Assembly (NCBI RefSeq): GCF_002159975.1
Contig: NZ_NFJR01000020.1
Location: forward strand, 1-42,313
Length of the DNA: 42,313 nucleotides
Direction of reading: 5' to 3'
From: Barnesiella sp. An22
GTDB taxonomy: Bacteria; Bacteroidota; Bacteroidia; Bacteroidales; Barnesiellaceae
Both the position numbers and the translations under genes were made by a program. Below the pieces are notes generated by a model. The model made no database searches. It was not told the DNA's origin and worked only from the letters and a program-made list of their open reading frames with translations. Positions 17,300 through 25,794 of the stretch are shown piece after piece; the stretch's first letter is position 1, and every line of letters begins with the position of its first letter.

Positions 17300-18314
17300 T
17301 TTTGCAAAGTATCTGACTCGCTTTTTTACAAGTTATCTGTCCGGAGAACGAGGTCTGAGCCATAACACCATAAGGGCATATGGAAATACATTCTTGTCAT
17401 TCATAGATTTTATGGAAAAAACAAGATGCATTAAGGCAGACAGGATATCGCTGGAACATCTGACACGAAACAACGTTTCGGATTTTTTACATTGGACGGA
17501 AGAAAACAAAGGATGCGGTACAGCAACACGCAATCAAAAGCTCTCCGCATTCCATACTTTTTGTAAGTATATGCTGTATACTGACATCTTCCATTTGGAC
17601 CAATGGCAATCCATATTATCTATAAAATCGAAACATTGCGAAAAGCAGTCGGTAAGTTATTTGTCTATTGACGGAATAAGACTATTGTTGTCGTTAATAC
17701 CAGTAAATACGAGAAACGGACTTCGTGATCTTGCCTTGATAGCGTTACTGTATGACAGTGGAGCCAGAGTTCAGGAACTCATAGATTTGACACCGACAGA
17801 CTTGCATTTGGTTAAGCCATATTATGTGTCATTATTTGGCAAGGGACGGAAAAGAAGGCTTGTTCCGCTACAAGAACAGCAAGTGGAATTACTTAAAAAG
17901 TATATGGAAACCGAAGGTCTGTTGAAGCAATCGTTGAACCAACGTCCTTTGTTTGTAAACAACAGAGGGGGAAAACTCACAAATGCGGGGGTAACTTTTA
18001 TTTTGATGAGATACGTGAGGAATGCACATGTTGCAGATCCGAATCTTATACCAGCCAAAATCAGCCCTCATAGCCTACGGCACAGCAAGGCGATGCACTT
18101 GTTGCAAGCCGGAGTAAACTTGATTTATATTCGGGATATACTCGGGCATGTATCTATACAAACTACAGAAATATACGCTCGGGCTGATTCCAAACAGAAA
18201 AGAGAGGCTCTTGAAGCTGCTTATGCAGACATCATTCCTGTCATGGATAAAGTAGAAGGCTCTTGGGAGAAAGATTCAAAATTGAAGCACTGGTTAAAAG
18301 GACTTGGAAAGTAG
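17289..18314 (+). CDS. RIT tyrosine recombinase C
   Basis: A 341-aa recombinase with a XerC/D-like layout: N-terminal SAM-like domain (about 5-95, LSHNTIRAYGNTFLSFIDFM) and catalytic domain with R160 (DSGARVQELIDL), Lys in FGKGRKRRLVPL, H261xxR264 (HSLRHSKAMHLL), H287 (LGHVSIQTT) and Y296 (TEIYARA). All catalytic positions are intact. It overlaps gene B by 11 nt and ends 77 nt before the right-end iterons. A basic C-terminal tail follows the tyrosine. Confidence 0.93.
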   Translation: MKDDFAKYLTRFFTSYLSGERGLSHNTIRAYGNTFLSFIDFMEKTRCIKADRISLEHLTRNNVSDFLHWTEENKGCGTATRNQKLSAFHTFCKYMLYTDIFHLDQWQSILSIKSKHCEKQSVSYLSIDGIRLLLSLIPVNTRNGLRDLALIALLYDSGARVQELIDLTPTDLHLVKPYYVSLFGKGRKRRLVPLQEQQVELLKKYMETEGLLKQSLNQRPLFVNNRGGKLTNAGVTFILMRYVRNAHVADPNLIPAKISPHSLRHSKAMHLLQAGVNLIYIRDILGHVSIQTTEIYARADSKQKREALEAAYADIIPVMDKVEGSWEKDSKLKHWLKGLGK

Positions 18315-18390
18315 GACTAATTATTATCCAAAGTAGTTTTTGTAAGTATTAAATATAACTATCTCATAATCAAATACGAATAGAATTCTA

Positions 18391-18418
18391 CTTTGGATAA
18401 TCTTTTACTTTGGATAAT
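18391..18418 (-). repeat. RIT right-end iterons (inverted)
   Basis: Two copies of CTTTGGATAAT (18391-18401 and 18408-18418), the reverse complement of the left iterons with the same 6-nt spacing. Another unit, in the left-end orientation, lies inward at 18323-18333. Confidence 0.8.
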
Positions 18419-18420
18419 CG

Positions 18421-18448
18421 CGATTATCTAAAGTTGTGATAAGCGTGA
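18421..18448 (+). repeat. RIT right 28-bp core direct repeat
   Basis: Same strand and identical to 14887-14914, although the neighbouring iterons are inverted. Its last bases (GATAAGCGTGA) run straight into the topB reading frame GAT AAG CGT GAG GGG GAA. Confidence 0.85.
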
Positions 18449-20201
18449 GGGGGAACTTATCTTCCGCTGGATATACGCCTTCCTGGAGTGTACGAAACCG
18501 TTCCGCCGCCTGTGGATCTCCTCGCTGACCGACGAGGCCATACGGAAAGGGCTGGAAAACCTGAAAGACGGGACGGAGTACGACAGCCTGTATGCCGCCG
18601 CCGACAGCCGCGCGAAGGCCGACTGGCTGGTGGGCATGAACGCCAGCCGTGCCCTGGCCATCGTCTCCGGCTCGTCCAACAACTCCATCGGACGGGTACA
18701 GACGCCGACGCTTGCCATGATATGCAGCCGCTACAGGGAGAACCGGAACTTCGTCTCCACACCGTACTGGCAGCTGCACGTCACCCTGAAGAACGGGGAT
18801 TCGCACCGCCGCTTCTTCCACACGGTGAACTTCAGTGACCGGCAGGAGGCTGAGACGGCCTACCGCCGTATCTCTTCCGATTCCCGGGCGACGGTCACGA
18901 AGGTGGAACGCAGGAGAACCCTGCAACAGCCGCCGTTGCTCTACGACCTGACGGCACTCCAGAAGGAGTGCAACGTGCATCTCGACCTGTCCGCGGCAAA
19001 GACGCTGGACATCGCCCAGTCGCTCTACGAGAAGAAACTCATTTCCTACCCGAGAACGGGAAGCCGATATATCCCGCACGACGTGATGGTTTGCGTGCCC
19101 GGACTGCTGGAAAGAATTCTGGTCATGCCGGGATTCGCCGCCTGCGCCGGAACCCTCGACCTTGCACGTCTCAACACCCGCAGCGTGGACGACAGGAAAG
19201 TGACGGACCACCATGCCCTCATCACGACCGGCATTGCTCCCGAAGGGCTTTCAGAGGCGGAGACCGCTGTCTATACGCTGATAGCTGGACGTATGCTGGA
19301 GGCGTTCTCGCCCTGCTGCGAGAAGGAAATGCTGCTCATGGAGTGTCGCGTGGAGGGGTTGGACTTCTGCTCGAAGGGTTCTTCCGTGGTCAGCCCGGGA
19401 TGGCGCGGCATCTTTGGCCGGAAAGAGGACCGGGAAGATGACGAGCCGGAAACCGACGAGGGTACGGCTGTGTTTGCCGAAGGGGATACGGTCCCGGTTT
19501 CAGGCCACGGACTGGCCCAGAAGAAGACCATGCCCCGGCCGCTCTATACCGAAGCCACGCTGCTGGCGGCCATGGAGACCTGCGGCAGGGAGATAGCCGA
19601 CGAGCAGGCACGGGAGGCCGTGAAGGAGCTGGGAATCGGAACGCCCGCCACGAGAGCCGCCATCATTACCACCCTGTTCAAGCGCGACTACATCGCCCGA
19701 TCGGGCAAGAGCATCGTCCCCACGGAAAAGGGGCTGCATATCTACGAGGCGGTAAAGGAGATGCTTGTGGCGGATGCCTCCCTGACGGGAAGCTGGGAAA
19801 AGGCCCTGCTGCAGATCGAGCGGCACACGCTCACGACCGAGGCTTTCATGGCTTCCATCACGGACTACACACGCAAGGCCACCCGCGAAATCCTGAACCT
19901 CAGCCTTCCGTCAGCAACCGCCCGCACGTTCACCTGTCCCAAATGCAAGACCGGGCATATCATCGTCAGGGAGAAGATTGCCCGCTGCGACAATAAAGGT
20001 TGTGGACTGACCGTGTACCGCAGGTTCCTAAACAAGCAGCTGACGGACCAGCATCTGGAACAGCTCTTCTCTTCCGGCTCCACACGGCTCATCAAGGGAT
20101 TCAAGGGGAAGAAGGGCGTGGCTTTCGACGCTTCGGTCACCTTTGACGCCGGCTTCACCCTGACACTTTCGTTCCCCAAAAACGGGAAAAAGAAGAGATA
20201 A
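18432..20201 (+). pseudogene. topB: DNA topoisomerase III, 5'-truncated by the RIT element (right copy)
   Basis: In-frame homology starts at DKREGELIFRWIYAFLE (about 18438) and continues to a complete C-terminus. An in-frame TAA at 18429-18431 lies just upstream. The first ATG is at 18630, so any product would lack the entire TOPRIM domain. The active-site tyrosine motif LISYPRTGSRYIP and the C-terminal CPKCKTG...CDNKGCG are kept. The copy is GC-rich and differs at about one residue in three from the left copy, consistent with origin from a different integrative element. The small membrane gene at 20395 follows as in the left arm. Confidence 0.9.
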
Positions 20202-20250
20202 CAGAGCCATCCCGATTCGTGGGGCAAAGGTCGCAGCCCGCCCGTTCCCA

Positions 20251-20330
20251 CCGGCAAGGTCGGGCCGCAAGCGGTTTCGGGAAAAATCATCCTCGCTGCA
20301 CTCCGGTATTTTCCCCGAAACCCTTGCCTG
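20251..20330 (+). repeat. Structured repeat, copy 3 of 3
   Basis: Reverse orientation to copies 1 and 2. Outer arms CCGGCAAGG (20251-20259) and CCTTGCC (20322-20328). The hairpin has arms TTTCGGGAAAAAT and ATTTTCCCCGAAA, with the conserved core CATCCTCGCTGCACTCCGGT in the loop. It again sits between topB and the small membrane gene and upstream of the latter's start (20395). Confidence 0.78.
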
Positions 20331-20394
20331 TGGAGGCGGACTGCAAGAAGCCCCCCGAAAACGGGAATGGTATCCCCACTAAAACAGGAAGATT

Positions 20395-20631
20395 ATGAAA
20401 GCAAAAGAACATATCAAAAAGATAGCAGGCAGCAGATGGACAAAGCCCCTCGCGCTGGCCGTCACGGCAGCTGTCATATTCAGCTGGCTCTATACACACG
20501 GCATATCTCCCGTATGGACCGCCGTGGCCATTGTATGTTTCAGAGGAATCTTCAGGTTCCTCTACCGGGCAGCCTGCCTGCTCGTGGCACTGGCTATTCT
20601 CCTGTGCATCCTGAGTCTCCTGGTCTTCTGA
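20395..20631 (+). CDS. Small membrane protein, right paralogue of the topB-linked pair
   Basis: A 78-aa protein with a basic N-terminus (MKAKEHIKKIAGSRW) and two hydrophobic segments (about 18-36 and 41-77). Shares the pattern W(L/Y)YTHGISPVW and RGIFRFLYRAACLLV with the left paralogue. AGGAAG lies 5 nt upstream of the ATG. Function unknown. That the gene pair topB plus this protein occurs in both arms with the structured repeat between them shows that it is an ancestral module of these elements. Confidence 0.8.
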   Translation: MKAKEHIKKIAGSRWTKPLALAVTAAVIFSWLYTHGISPVWTAVAIVCFRGIFRFLYRAACLLVALAILLCILSLLVF

Positions 20632-20787
20632 AATCTGACAGCAGGGAACATACACCGATTTTATCATTGCAGCATAAGGGAGCTGTCTGGACCTGTTAAA
20701 ATGAATTCGATACCTGTATGATTATATCTTTACAATATATATCGTGTTAAAACTTGTTCAAAATTAGAATAAATATATGCTATTTTT

Positions 20788-20816
20788 ATTGTGTTAAATT
20801 AAAATGTATATATTTG
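20788..20816 (+). promoter_or_regulatory. Putative promoter of the rteA leader
   Basis: TATATTTG at 20809-20816 fits the -7 consensus TAnnTTTG exactly. An ATTG at 20788-20791, 17 nt upstream, may be the -33 box. Transcription would start near 20822 and give a leader of about 390 nt before rteA. In CTnDOT this place is taken by the tetQ promoter and tetQ; no tetQ is found here. Confidence 0.5.
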
Positions 20817-20889
20817 CGTTTCACTGCATCGCTTGATAGAATATCATATCGTTGGTCGGAGGGTCTGTAAATCCGGCAAATGACAACAG

Positions 20890-20940
20890 GGGGCTATTTA
20901 TGTTCCGATATCGGGACATAAAAGGGGCCCCGGTTTTTTT
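20890..20940 (+). terminator. Strong hairpin with T7 tract in the rteA leader
   Basis: Inner arms TTTATGTTCCGAT (20897-20909) and ATCGGGACATAAA (20910-20922) pair at 12 of 13 positions. The outer GGGGC (20890-20894) can pair with GCCCC (20927-20931). Seven T residues follow (20934-20940). This is a classic intrinsic terminator or attenuator placed about 70 nt after the predicted transcription start. Confidence 0.75.
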
Positions 20941-20996
20941 ATCAGTATGGCGATATGGATACACAGAAATAGGAACTGACTGTAAAAAGATAACAT

Positions 20997-21131
20997 ATGG
21001 ATAAGATATTGGAGGCTCAAATCAGAGAATCTTCTGCCGGTTGCAATGGTCGGACAAGAGAGTCAAGCGGACAAGTTGTGGCTTACAAAGGCCATAAAGG
21101 GCTGGAGTGTATTTTGCGTGCGACAGGATAG
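20997..21131 (+). CDS. Possible 44-aa leader ORF
   Basis: ATG 20997 to TAG 21129-21131 encodes 44 aa starting MDKILEAQIRESSAGCNGR. No domain is recognised and no good ribosome-binding site is seen. It lies between two terminator-like hairpins in the rteA leader. It could be a regulatory leader peptide, a small element gene, or chance. Confidence 0.3.
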   Translation: MDKILEAQIRESSAGCNGRTRESSGQVVAYKGHKGLECILRATG

Positions 21132-21161
21132 CAGGTTGGGGTGGCATCCAAAATATTCACA

Positions 21162-21202
21162 TCCCGGAAGACTGCACCCTCGACTACCTTCCGGGATTTT
21201 TT
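21162..21202 (+). terminator. Intrinsic terminator 12 nt before rteA start
   Basis: Perfect 9-bp stem TCCCGGAAG (21162-21170) / CTTCCGGGA (21188-21196), 17-nt loop, then TTTTTT (21197-21202). The rteA ATG preferred here is at 21215. It either ends an upstream transcript or attenuates rteA expression. Confidence 0.8.
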
Positions 21203-21214
21203 ATCATAAAATGT

Positions 21215-23587
21215 ATGGGGAAGCTAAATGGGATATCTTTACAGACAAAAATCATAGTTGGTTATCTGATATTGCTGGCAGTCATCGGAAGCATGATTGC
21301 CATACTGCTTCATGAGCGCAAAAAAATGCACGACATAGCAGACGGAACCGCAGAAATACGTGAGATACGGAATGAAGTCAACGCCATACGCCGTCACATC
21401 GTCAGAATCGCATTACTGGGGGAATCTGCCATCGGATGGGATAGGGAGGACTTCTCTGCCTACCGGAACAGGCGCCTGCACATAGACAGCCTGCTGGAAC
21501 GAATGAAAGACAACGGCCTGGATCTGGTAAACCCCGAACAGATAGACTCATTGCGTCAGCTGTTGGCGGAGAAGGAAAATCACCTGTACCATCTTATAGA
21601 GGCTTTTCAAAAGCAGGGGGTCTCGGACAGTCTGCTCTACAATCGTTTGCCCGAGGTTATTGACAAGAGTACCCGTACACGCACGGTCACCCGCCGGAAA
21701 AGCGGTATAGCCGGTTTATTCGGTAAGAAGGAAACGGTGCAGGTTCCGGTCTCTACGACAGAATTGTGGAAGCTCAATCAACAGTTGATAAACATGCAGG
21801 AAGAGCATGACAAACATATCGGGCTCTATATGGATAGCTTGCGCCTGCAAAACCTGAAATTGAATAAAAAACTGAACTCCTTCATCACTGCCCTTGACGA
21901 GCAAGTTCAGACCTCCTTTCAGAGCCGGGAAATAAGGATTGCGGAGGCGAAGGCTCTTTCGTTCAAGCTGTATGCGGCCTCCATCATCGTTGCCATTGTC
22001 CTGCTAATCATATCTCATCTTGTCATACAGAGGGACATACGACGCAAGAGACATGATCGCCGCAGACTTGTAAATGCGCTTAAGCAGAACCGGGAGCTGT
22101 CTGAAATGAGGAAGCGTATTATCGTGACGCTTTCCCATGACATAAGGGGACCACTAAACGCCATCTGCGGCAGTGCTGAACTGGCTATTGACACCAGAGA
22201 AAGGAAACGCCGCAACATTTACCTTGAAAACATCATCAAATCTTCACTCCATATTACAAGACTTGCCAACAACCTGCTCGATCTTTCCAGATTGGACGAA
22301 GCGAAGGAATCATTGAACAAGATACCTTTCAGTCTGAAAACTTTTGCCGACGATATTACTATGGAATATACTTGTGCGGCCAATGACAAGGGGCTGCTCT
22401 TCAAAACGGAAGCAGAGGAGATAGATATTGTGGTATATGGAGATGCAGATCGTATTCGTCAGGTGGCGGACAACTTGCTGACCAACGCGCTCAAGTTCAC
22501 CCGTAACGGGACCGTTCGTTTCCGGGTAAGCCACAAGGACGGGGTAATGACCATGGAGGTGGAGGACTCGGGTATCGGCATGGACAAGGAGACGGTAGAA
22601 CGCATATTCCGGCCGTTTGAGCGGGCGGCACCAGAGATATCGTCGGATGGCTTCGGGCTTGGTCTCCCGATAACCAAGGGGCTTTTGAACCTGCTCGGTG
22701 GTAACATCTCCGTGTCGAGTCGTGTCGGGAAGGGTAGCCTGTTCCATGCGGAAATCCCCCTTGCCATTTCCACTGAACCGGTAAAGAATAGGGTCATACC
22801 GGCCGTGAAAAAGTACAGCCTTCCCAAGCGCATCATCTTGGTGGACGACGACCCGATGCAGCTGCGCATCGTCATGGAGATGCTGGAGCGGAACGGAGTT
22901 GCCTGCCGGACTTGCGTCGAGGCGAAGGACGTGGCAGGCGAACTGCGAAAAGAGCCGTATGATCTGCTGCTGACCGACATCCAGATGCACGGAACCAGCG
23001 GTTTTGACCTGCTATATCTTCTGCGTCACTCCAATATTGGAAATTCACGCACCATTCCGGTTGCCGCCATGACTGCTCGAAACGATGAGGACGAGAACCG
23101 TTACATCGAAGCCGGCTTTTCCGGTTGCATACGGAAGCCGTTCTCCATGAACGAGCTACTGGCTTTCCTTTCCTCTGTCATGGAAAAGTCGGGACAGCAG
23201 CAGGAGCAGAAGGCTGATTTCAATGCCCTGGCCGCAGAGACGGGGGATATGGAATGGATGCTTAACGCCTTCATTGAGGAATCGCTTGCCAACAGGACGG
23301 AACTGAAGGAAGCCCTCGAAAGTATGAAAACGAACATACCGCGAATGAAAAACACCCTTCATCGCATGTATCCCACCTGGAAACAGCTGGGAGTGGCCGG
23401 TGAACTGGAGACATACAGCAGAATTCTGCATGACGAAACGTCCGATGAGCAGACTATCCGTACACATACCGAGGAGGTTATGGGAAGAATAGATCAGTTG
23501 ATAGGCGATGCGAAGAATATGCTTTCGAATATCAGAAGACTTGCCTTAAAGAATAATACGAATGAAACACAGAATACTCATAGTTGA
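21215..23587 (+). CDS. rteA: RteA-like hybrid sensor histidine kinase
   Basis: Preferred start ATG 21215 (MGKLNGISLQ), because the frame upstream runs through a terminator hairpin; this gives 790 aa. TM1 about 13-32; periplasmic sensor about 35-245; TM2 about 250-268; HisKA with H308 (TLSHDIRGPLNAI); HATPase_c with NLLTNALKFT, VEDSGIGMD and GFGLGLPITKG; receiver domain with phospho-acceptor D588 (LLTDIQMH); C-terminal HPt-like domain with H716 (LHRMYPTWKQLG). In CTnDOT RteA, with RteB, triggers excision and transfer. The rteB start overlaps its end by 26 nt. Confidence 0.9.
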   Translation: MGKLNGISLQTKIIVGYLILLAVIGSMIAILLHERKKMHDIADGTAEIREIRNEVNAIRRHIVRIALLGESAIGWDREDFSAYRNRRLHIDSLLERMKDNGLDLVNPEQIDSLRQLLAEKENHLYHLIEAFQKQGVSDSLLYNRLPEVIDKSTRTRTVTRRKSGIAGLFGKKETVQVPVSTTELWKLNQQLINMQEEHDKHIGLYMDSLRLQNLKLNKKLNSFITALDEQVQTSFQSREIRIAEAKALSFKLYAASIIVAIVLLIISHLVIQRDIRRKRHDRRRLVNALKQNRELSEMRKRIIVTLSHDIRGPLNAICGSAELAIDTRERKRRNIYLENIIKSSLHITRLANNLLDLSRLDEAKESLNKIPFSLKTFADDITMEYTCAANDKGLLFKTEAEEIDIVVYGDADRIRQVADNLLTNALKFTRNGTVRFRVSHKDGVMTMEVEDSGIGMDKETVERIFRPFERAAPEISSDGFGLGLPITKGLLNLLGGNISVSSRVGKGSLFHAEIPLAISTEPVKNRVIPAVKKYSLPKRIILVDDDPMQLRIVMEMLERNGVACRTCVEAKDVAGELRKEPYDLLLTDIQMHGTSGFDLLYLLRHSNIGNSRTIPVAAMTARNDEDENRYIEAGFSGCIRKPFSMNELLAFLSSVMEKSGQQQEQKADFNALAAETGDMEWMLNAFIEESLANRTELKEALESMKTNIPRMKNTLHRMYPTWKQLGVAGELETYSRILHDETSDEQTIRTHTEEVMGRIDQLIGDAKNMLSNIRRLALKNNTNETQNTHS

Positions 23588-24869
23588 AGACAATATCCTG
23601 CTGGCCGGACAGCAAAAGAAATGGTTCGAGAAATACGGCTATGAAGCCGTGACGACAATAGACGAACCCGGTGCGAGGCAACTTTTGAAAAAAGAGTCTT
23701 TCGATCTTGTCCTTTCCGATGTCCGTCTTCCGGAAGGGGACGGCATATCGCTGCTCGAATGGATGCAGAGAGAACGGATAGATGTTCCCTTCATCATCAT
23801 GACCGGATACGCCTCTGTCCCGGACGCAGTCCGTGCTATCAAGATGGGGGCGAAGGACTATCTGGCTAAACCGGTTCAGATGGATGAGTTGCAAAGTCTG
23901 ATAAAGGACATCTTGCGTCCTCGCTTTGTCATATACGGAAAGGACAAGGAAATCCTGCCCAGGAACAGCCATCAGATGAAAAACGTGGAGAATCTGGCCC
24001 GTACGGTTGCTCCATTCGATATATCCGTCCTGATTCTTGGCCCGAGCGGAGCGGGCAAGGAATCCATAGCACAACATATCCATTATTCCAGCGAGCGCAG
24101 GGAAAAGCCGTTCTTGGCGGTAAACTGTAGTGTCATACCCAAAGAGCTTGCACCCTCGTTCTTTTTCGGGCATGTGAAGGGAGCGTTTACGGGAGCAGCC
24201 ACAAACCGGGAGGGCTTTTTTGAAACGGTCTGTGGTGGTACTCTGTTTCTTGATGAGGTGGGGAACCTCTCCGTTGAGGTACAGAGTATGCTCCTGCGTA
24301 CCTTGCAGGAAGGCACCTATATTCCCATAGGCAGCAACCGGGAGAAATATGCTGACGTAAGGATTGTGGCGGCAACCAACGAGAACCTGCAGTTGGCCAT
24401 CAAGGAGAGACGATTCCGGGAAGACCTGTACCACCGCCTGGGGGAATTTGAAATCGTTCTGCCGGCCCTGCATGAATGCCCGGAAGACATACTTCCGCTT
24501 GCCGAACATTTCAGGAAAAGGTTCTCCAGGGAACTCAACCGACAGACCGACGGATTCAGCCAGGAGGCGGAGCAACTGTTGCTTTCATATGGCTGGCCGG
24601 GAAATGTACGGGAATTGCAGAACAAGGTCAAACGGGCTGTTCTGCTGTCCAAACAGTCGGTAATCGAAGCAGGTTGTTTGAATATAAAAGTCGAGGATGA
24701 GGAAGAGGAAATTTTCCTTTTCCCGGAAAATGAGACACAGGAAAAACTCTCCATTGTCAGGGCTTTGAAAATATGTACGGGCAACCGAAAACGGACAGCG
24801 GAGATGCTGCACATTGATCCGTCCACGTTGTACCGGAAAATGAAGAAATATGGATTGAACAACAAATGA
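23562..24869 (+). CDS. rteB: RteB-like sigma-54-type response regulator
   Basis: A 435-aa NtrC-family activator. Receiver domain (about 1-120) with D53 (LVLSDVRLPEG). AAA+ domain (about 140-370) with Walker A GPSGAGKE, GAFTGA at about 207-212, Walker B GTLFLDEV and an arginine-finger region RFREDLYHRL. Fis-type helix-turn-helix at the end (GNRKRTAEMLHIDPSTLYRKM). GAFTGA is intact, so contact with sigma-54 is expected. Its CTnDOT counterpart activates rteC, and hence excision genes. No rteC-like gene is recognised in this window, so its targets are either elsewhere or the genes from 25259 on. Confidence 0.92.
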   Translation: MKHRILIVEDNILLAGQQKKWFEKYGYEAVTTIDEPGARQLLKKESFDLVLSDVRLPEGDGISLLEWMQRERIDVPFIIMTGYASVPDAVRAIKMGAKDYLAKPVQMDELQSLIKDILRPRFVIYGKDKEILPRNSHQMKNVENLARTVAPFDISVLILGPSGAGKESIAQHIHYSSERREKPFLAVNCSVIPKELAPSFFFGHVKGAFTGAATNREGFFETVCGGTLFLDEVGNLSVEVQSMLLRTLQEGTYIPIGSNREKYADVRIVAATNENLQLAIKERRFREDLYHRLGEFEIVLPALHECPEDILPLAEHFRKRFSRELNRQTDGFSQEAEQLLLSYGWPGNVRELQNKVKRAVLLSKQSVIEAGCLNIKVEDEEEEIFLFPENETQEKLSIVRALKICTGNRKRTAEMLHIDPSTLYRKMKKYGLNNK

Positions 24870-25258
24870 AGACAATATATATCCGGCTATAATGTGAAAT
24901 AACATTCTGCCAGCTGGAATGTAATTTTATATTCGGCAATCAGTTCCGGGGCAGAGCCCATACAAAACAGATTTCTACGAACAAAAACTGGGTTAGAACA
25001 CAAACATTCAGGAACGGAATCTGTCTGACTTATTGCAAAACATTGCAATAGGAGATTGCATGTACTTGCATTTGCAATACCTCAATCAGTCTCGTTTTTC
25101 TGCGGGAAATCTTTTATCTCACTGTTATTCAATATCTTGTCATGCTCTTGCGTAACAAAATACTTCGTTGGTCTACGTTTTGTCCTTTTACATAATGAAA
25201 CCTGTTGCGCAACACGGTGTAATTAACGGAATTATTACACTAAAAAACAGAACTCATT
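24870..25258. promoter_or_regulatory. Regulatory intergenic region between rteB and the HTH gene
   Basis: No gene is seen in these 389 bp. A hairpin ACATTC-tgCCAGCTGg-GAATGT (24902-24922) follows rteB and may terminate it. A cluster of TTGCAATA motifs lies at 25031-25038 (inverted), 25043-25050 and 25072-25079, and TGCA repeats lie between them. TGTTGCGCAACA (25203-25214) is a perfect palindrome. GTGTAAT (25217-25223) and ATTACAC (25234-25240) form an inverted repeat 18 nt before the HTH gene start. The last two look like operators of the HTH protein or a similar regulator. Confidence 0.5.
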
Positions 25259-25582
25259 ATGATACAGATAGACAGGGAGACATTTCAGATGATGCTCCAA
25301 AAGATAATGGAACGGTTTGATAGAATCGAAGCCAGATTGAACCGTATGAATCGACAGACAGCAGCCCTTGAAGGGGACAAATTGCTCGACAACCAAGATA
25401 TGTGCGAACTGCTTGGCGTTACAAAACGCACCCTTGCCCGTTATCGACAGAAGAAACTGGTGACCTATTACATGATTGATGGGCGTACCTATTACAAGGC
25501 TTCGGAAGTGGAGGAGTTCCTTAACCGGAAAGGGAAAGTTCTGCCCGCGAAAATAAAAAAGGAACTTGATATTCAACCTTGA
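25259..25582 (+). CDS. Helix-turn-helix (excisionase-like, HTH_17) protein
   Basis: A 107-aa protein. The N-terminal half (about 1-38) is a coiled-coil-like helix (MMLQKIMERFDRIEARLNRM). The C-terminal half is a winged HTH of the MerR/excisionase type: LLDNQDMCELLGVTKRTLAR, YRQKKLVTYYMIDGRTYY, KASEVEEFL. In CTnDOT-type elements similar proteins (Xis2-like) act as recombination directionality factors. Position right after rteA/rteB fits that role. Palindromes just upstream suggest autoregulation. Confidence 0.85.
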   Translation: MIQIDRETFQMMLQKIMERFDRIEARLNRMNRQTAALEGDKLLDNQDMCELLGVTKRTLARYRQKKLVTYYMIDGRTYYKASEVEEFLNRKGKVLPAKIKKELDIQP

Positions 25583-25763
25583 TTTTTGGTGATGTTTGTG
25601 TGGGTACATGGATTCTGGACGGAATAACCGTCCGATTTATGAGATAGAATATAGTTCGTCTGTTGCTGGGAAAAGATGTAGGGCTGAGAGATTCTTACTT
25701 ATGTTTTTATTACTAATGTCATAGCTTTAATATTTTATCCATAACTATCTACATGAAAATATT

Positions 25764-25771
25764 TATTTTTG
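25764..25771 (+). promoter_or_regulatory. -7 box TATTTTTG deciding the start of the next gene
   Basis: TATTTTTG matches TAnnTTTG and lies inside the longest reading frame beginning at 25753. Together with AAAGGAAG (25780-25787) in front of ATG 25795 it argues that translation begins at 25795, not 25753. No good -33 box was found. Confidence 0.4.
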
Positions 25772-25794
25772 TGGGATATCAAAAGGAAGTAACT

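Larger units (their letters stand above)
14887..18448 (+). mobile_element. RIT (recombinase-in-trio) element
   Basis: Three overlapping tyrosine-recombinase genes (15064-18314) are framed by matching ends. A 28-bp sequence starting CGATTATCTAAAG and ending AAGCGTGA occurs as a direct repeat at 14887-14914 and 18421-18448. Just inside it, two iterons ATTATCCAAAG separated by TAAAAG (14914-14941) face the same pair inverted at the right end (18391-18418). Further iteron-like units lie inward (14985-15009 and 18323-18333). No cargo. The gene order and overlaps match the RIT family described in proteobacteria and other phyla. Outside both ends lies topB sequence cut at the same codon, but from two different topB genes in opposite orientation. 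Confidence 0.9.

Noticed and set aside
18405-19214. 269-aa minus-strand frame opposite the right topB remnant, and plus-strand frames at 13278-14648 opposite the left one
   Set aside because: Both are GC-rich antisense shadows of topB; similar shadows appear in both arms because the sense genes are homologous.
21107-21214. Longer rteA start at 21107
   Set aside because: The extension would translate through an intrinsic terminator hairpin; ATG 21215 starts the usual membrane-anchored N-terminus.
20632-21214. Hidden tetQ or its remnant
   Set aside because: No TetQ-like peptide is found in any frame; only promoter and hairpins remain comparable in position.
23532-24575. 347-aa open frame on the minus strand opposite rteB
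   Set aside because: Shadow of the intact sigma-54 activator; composition and lack of motifs argue against coding.
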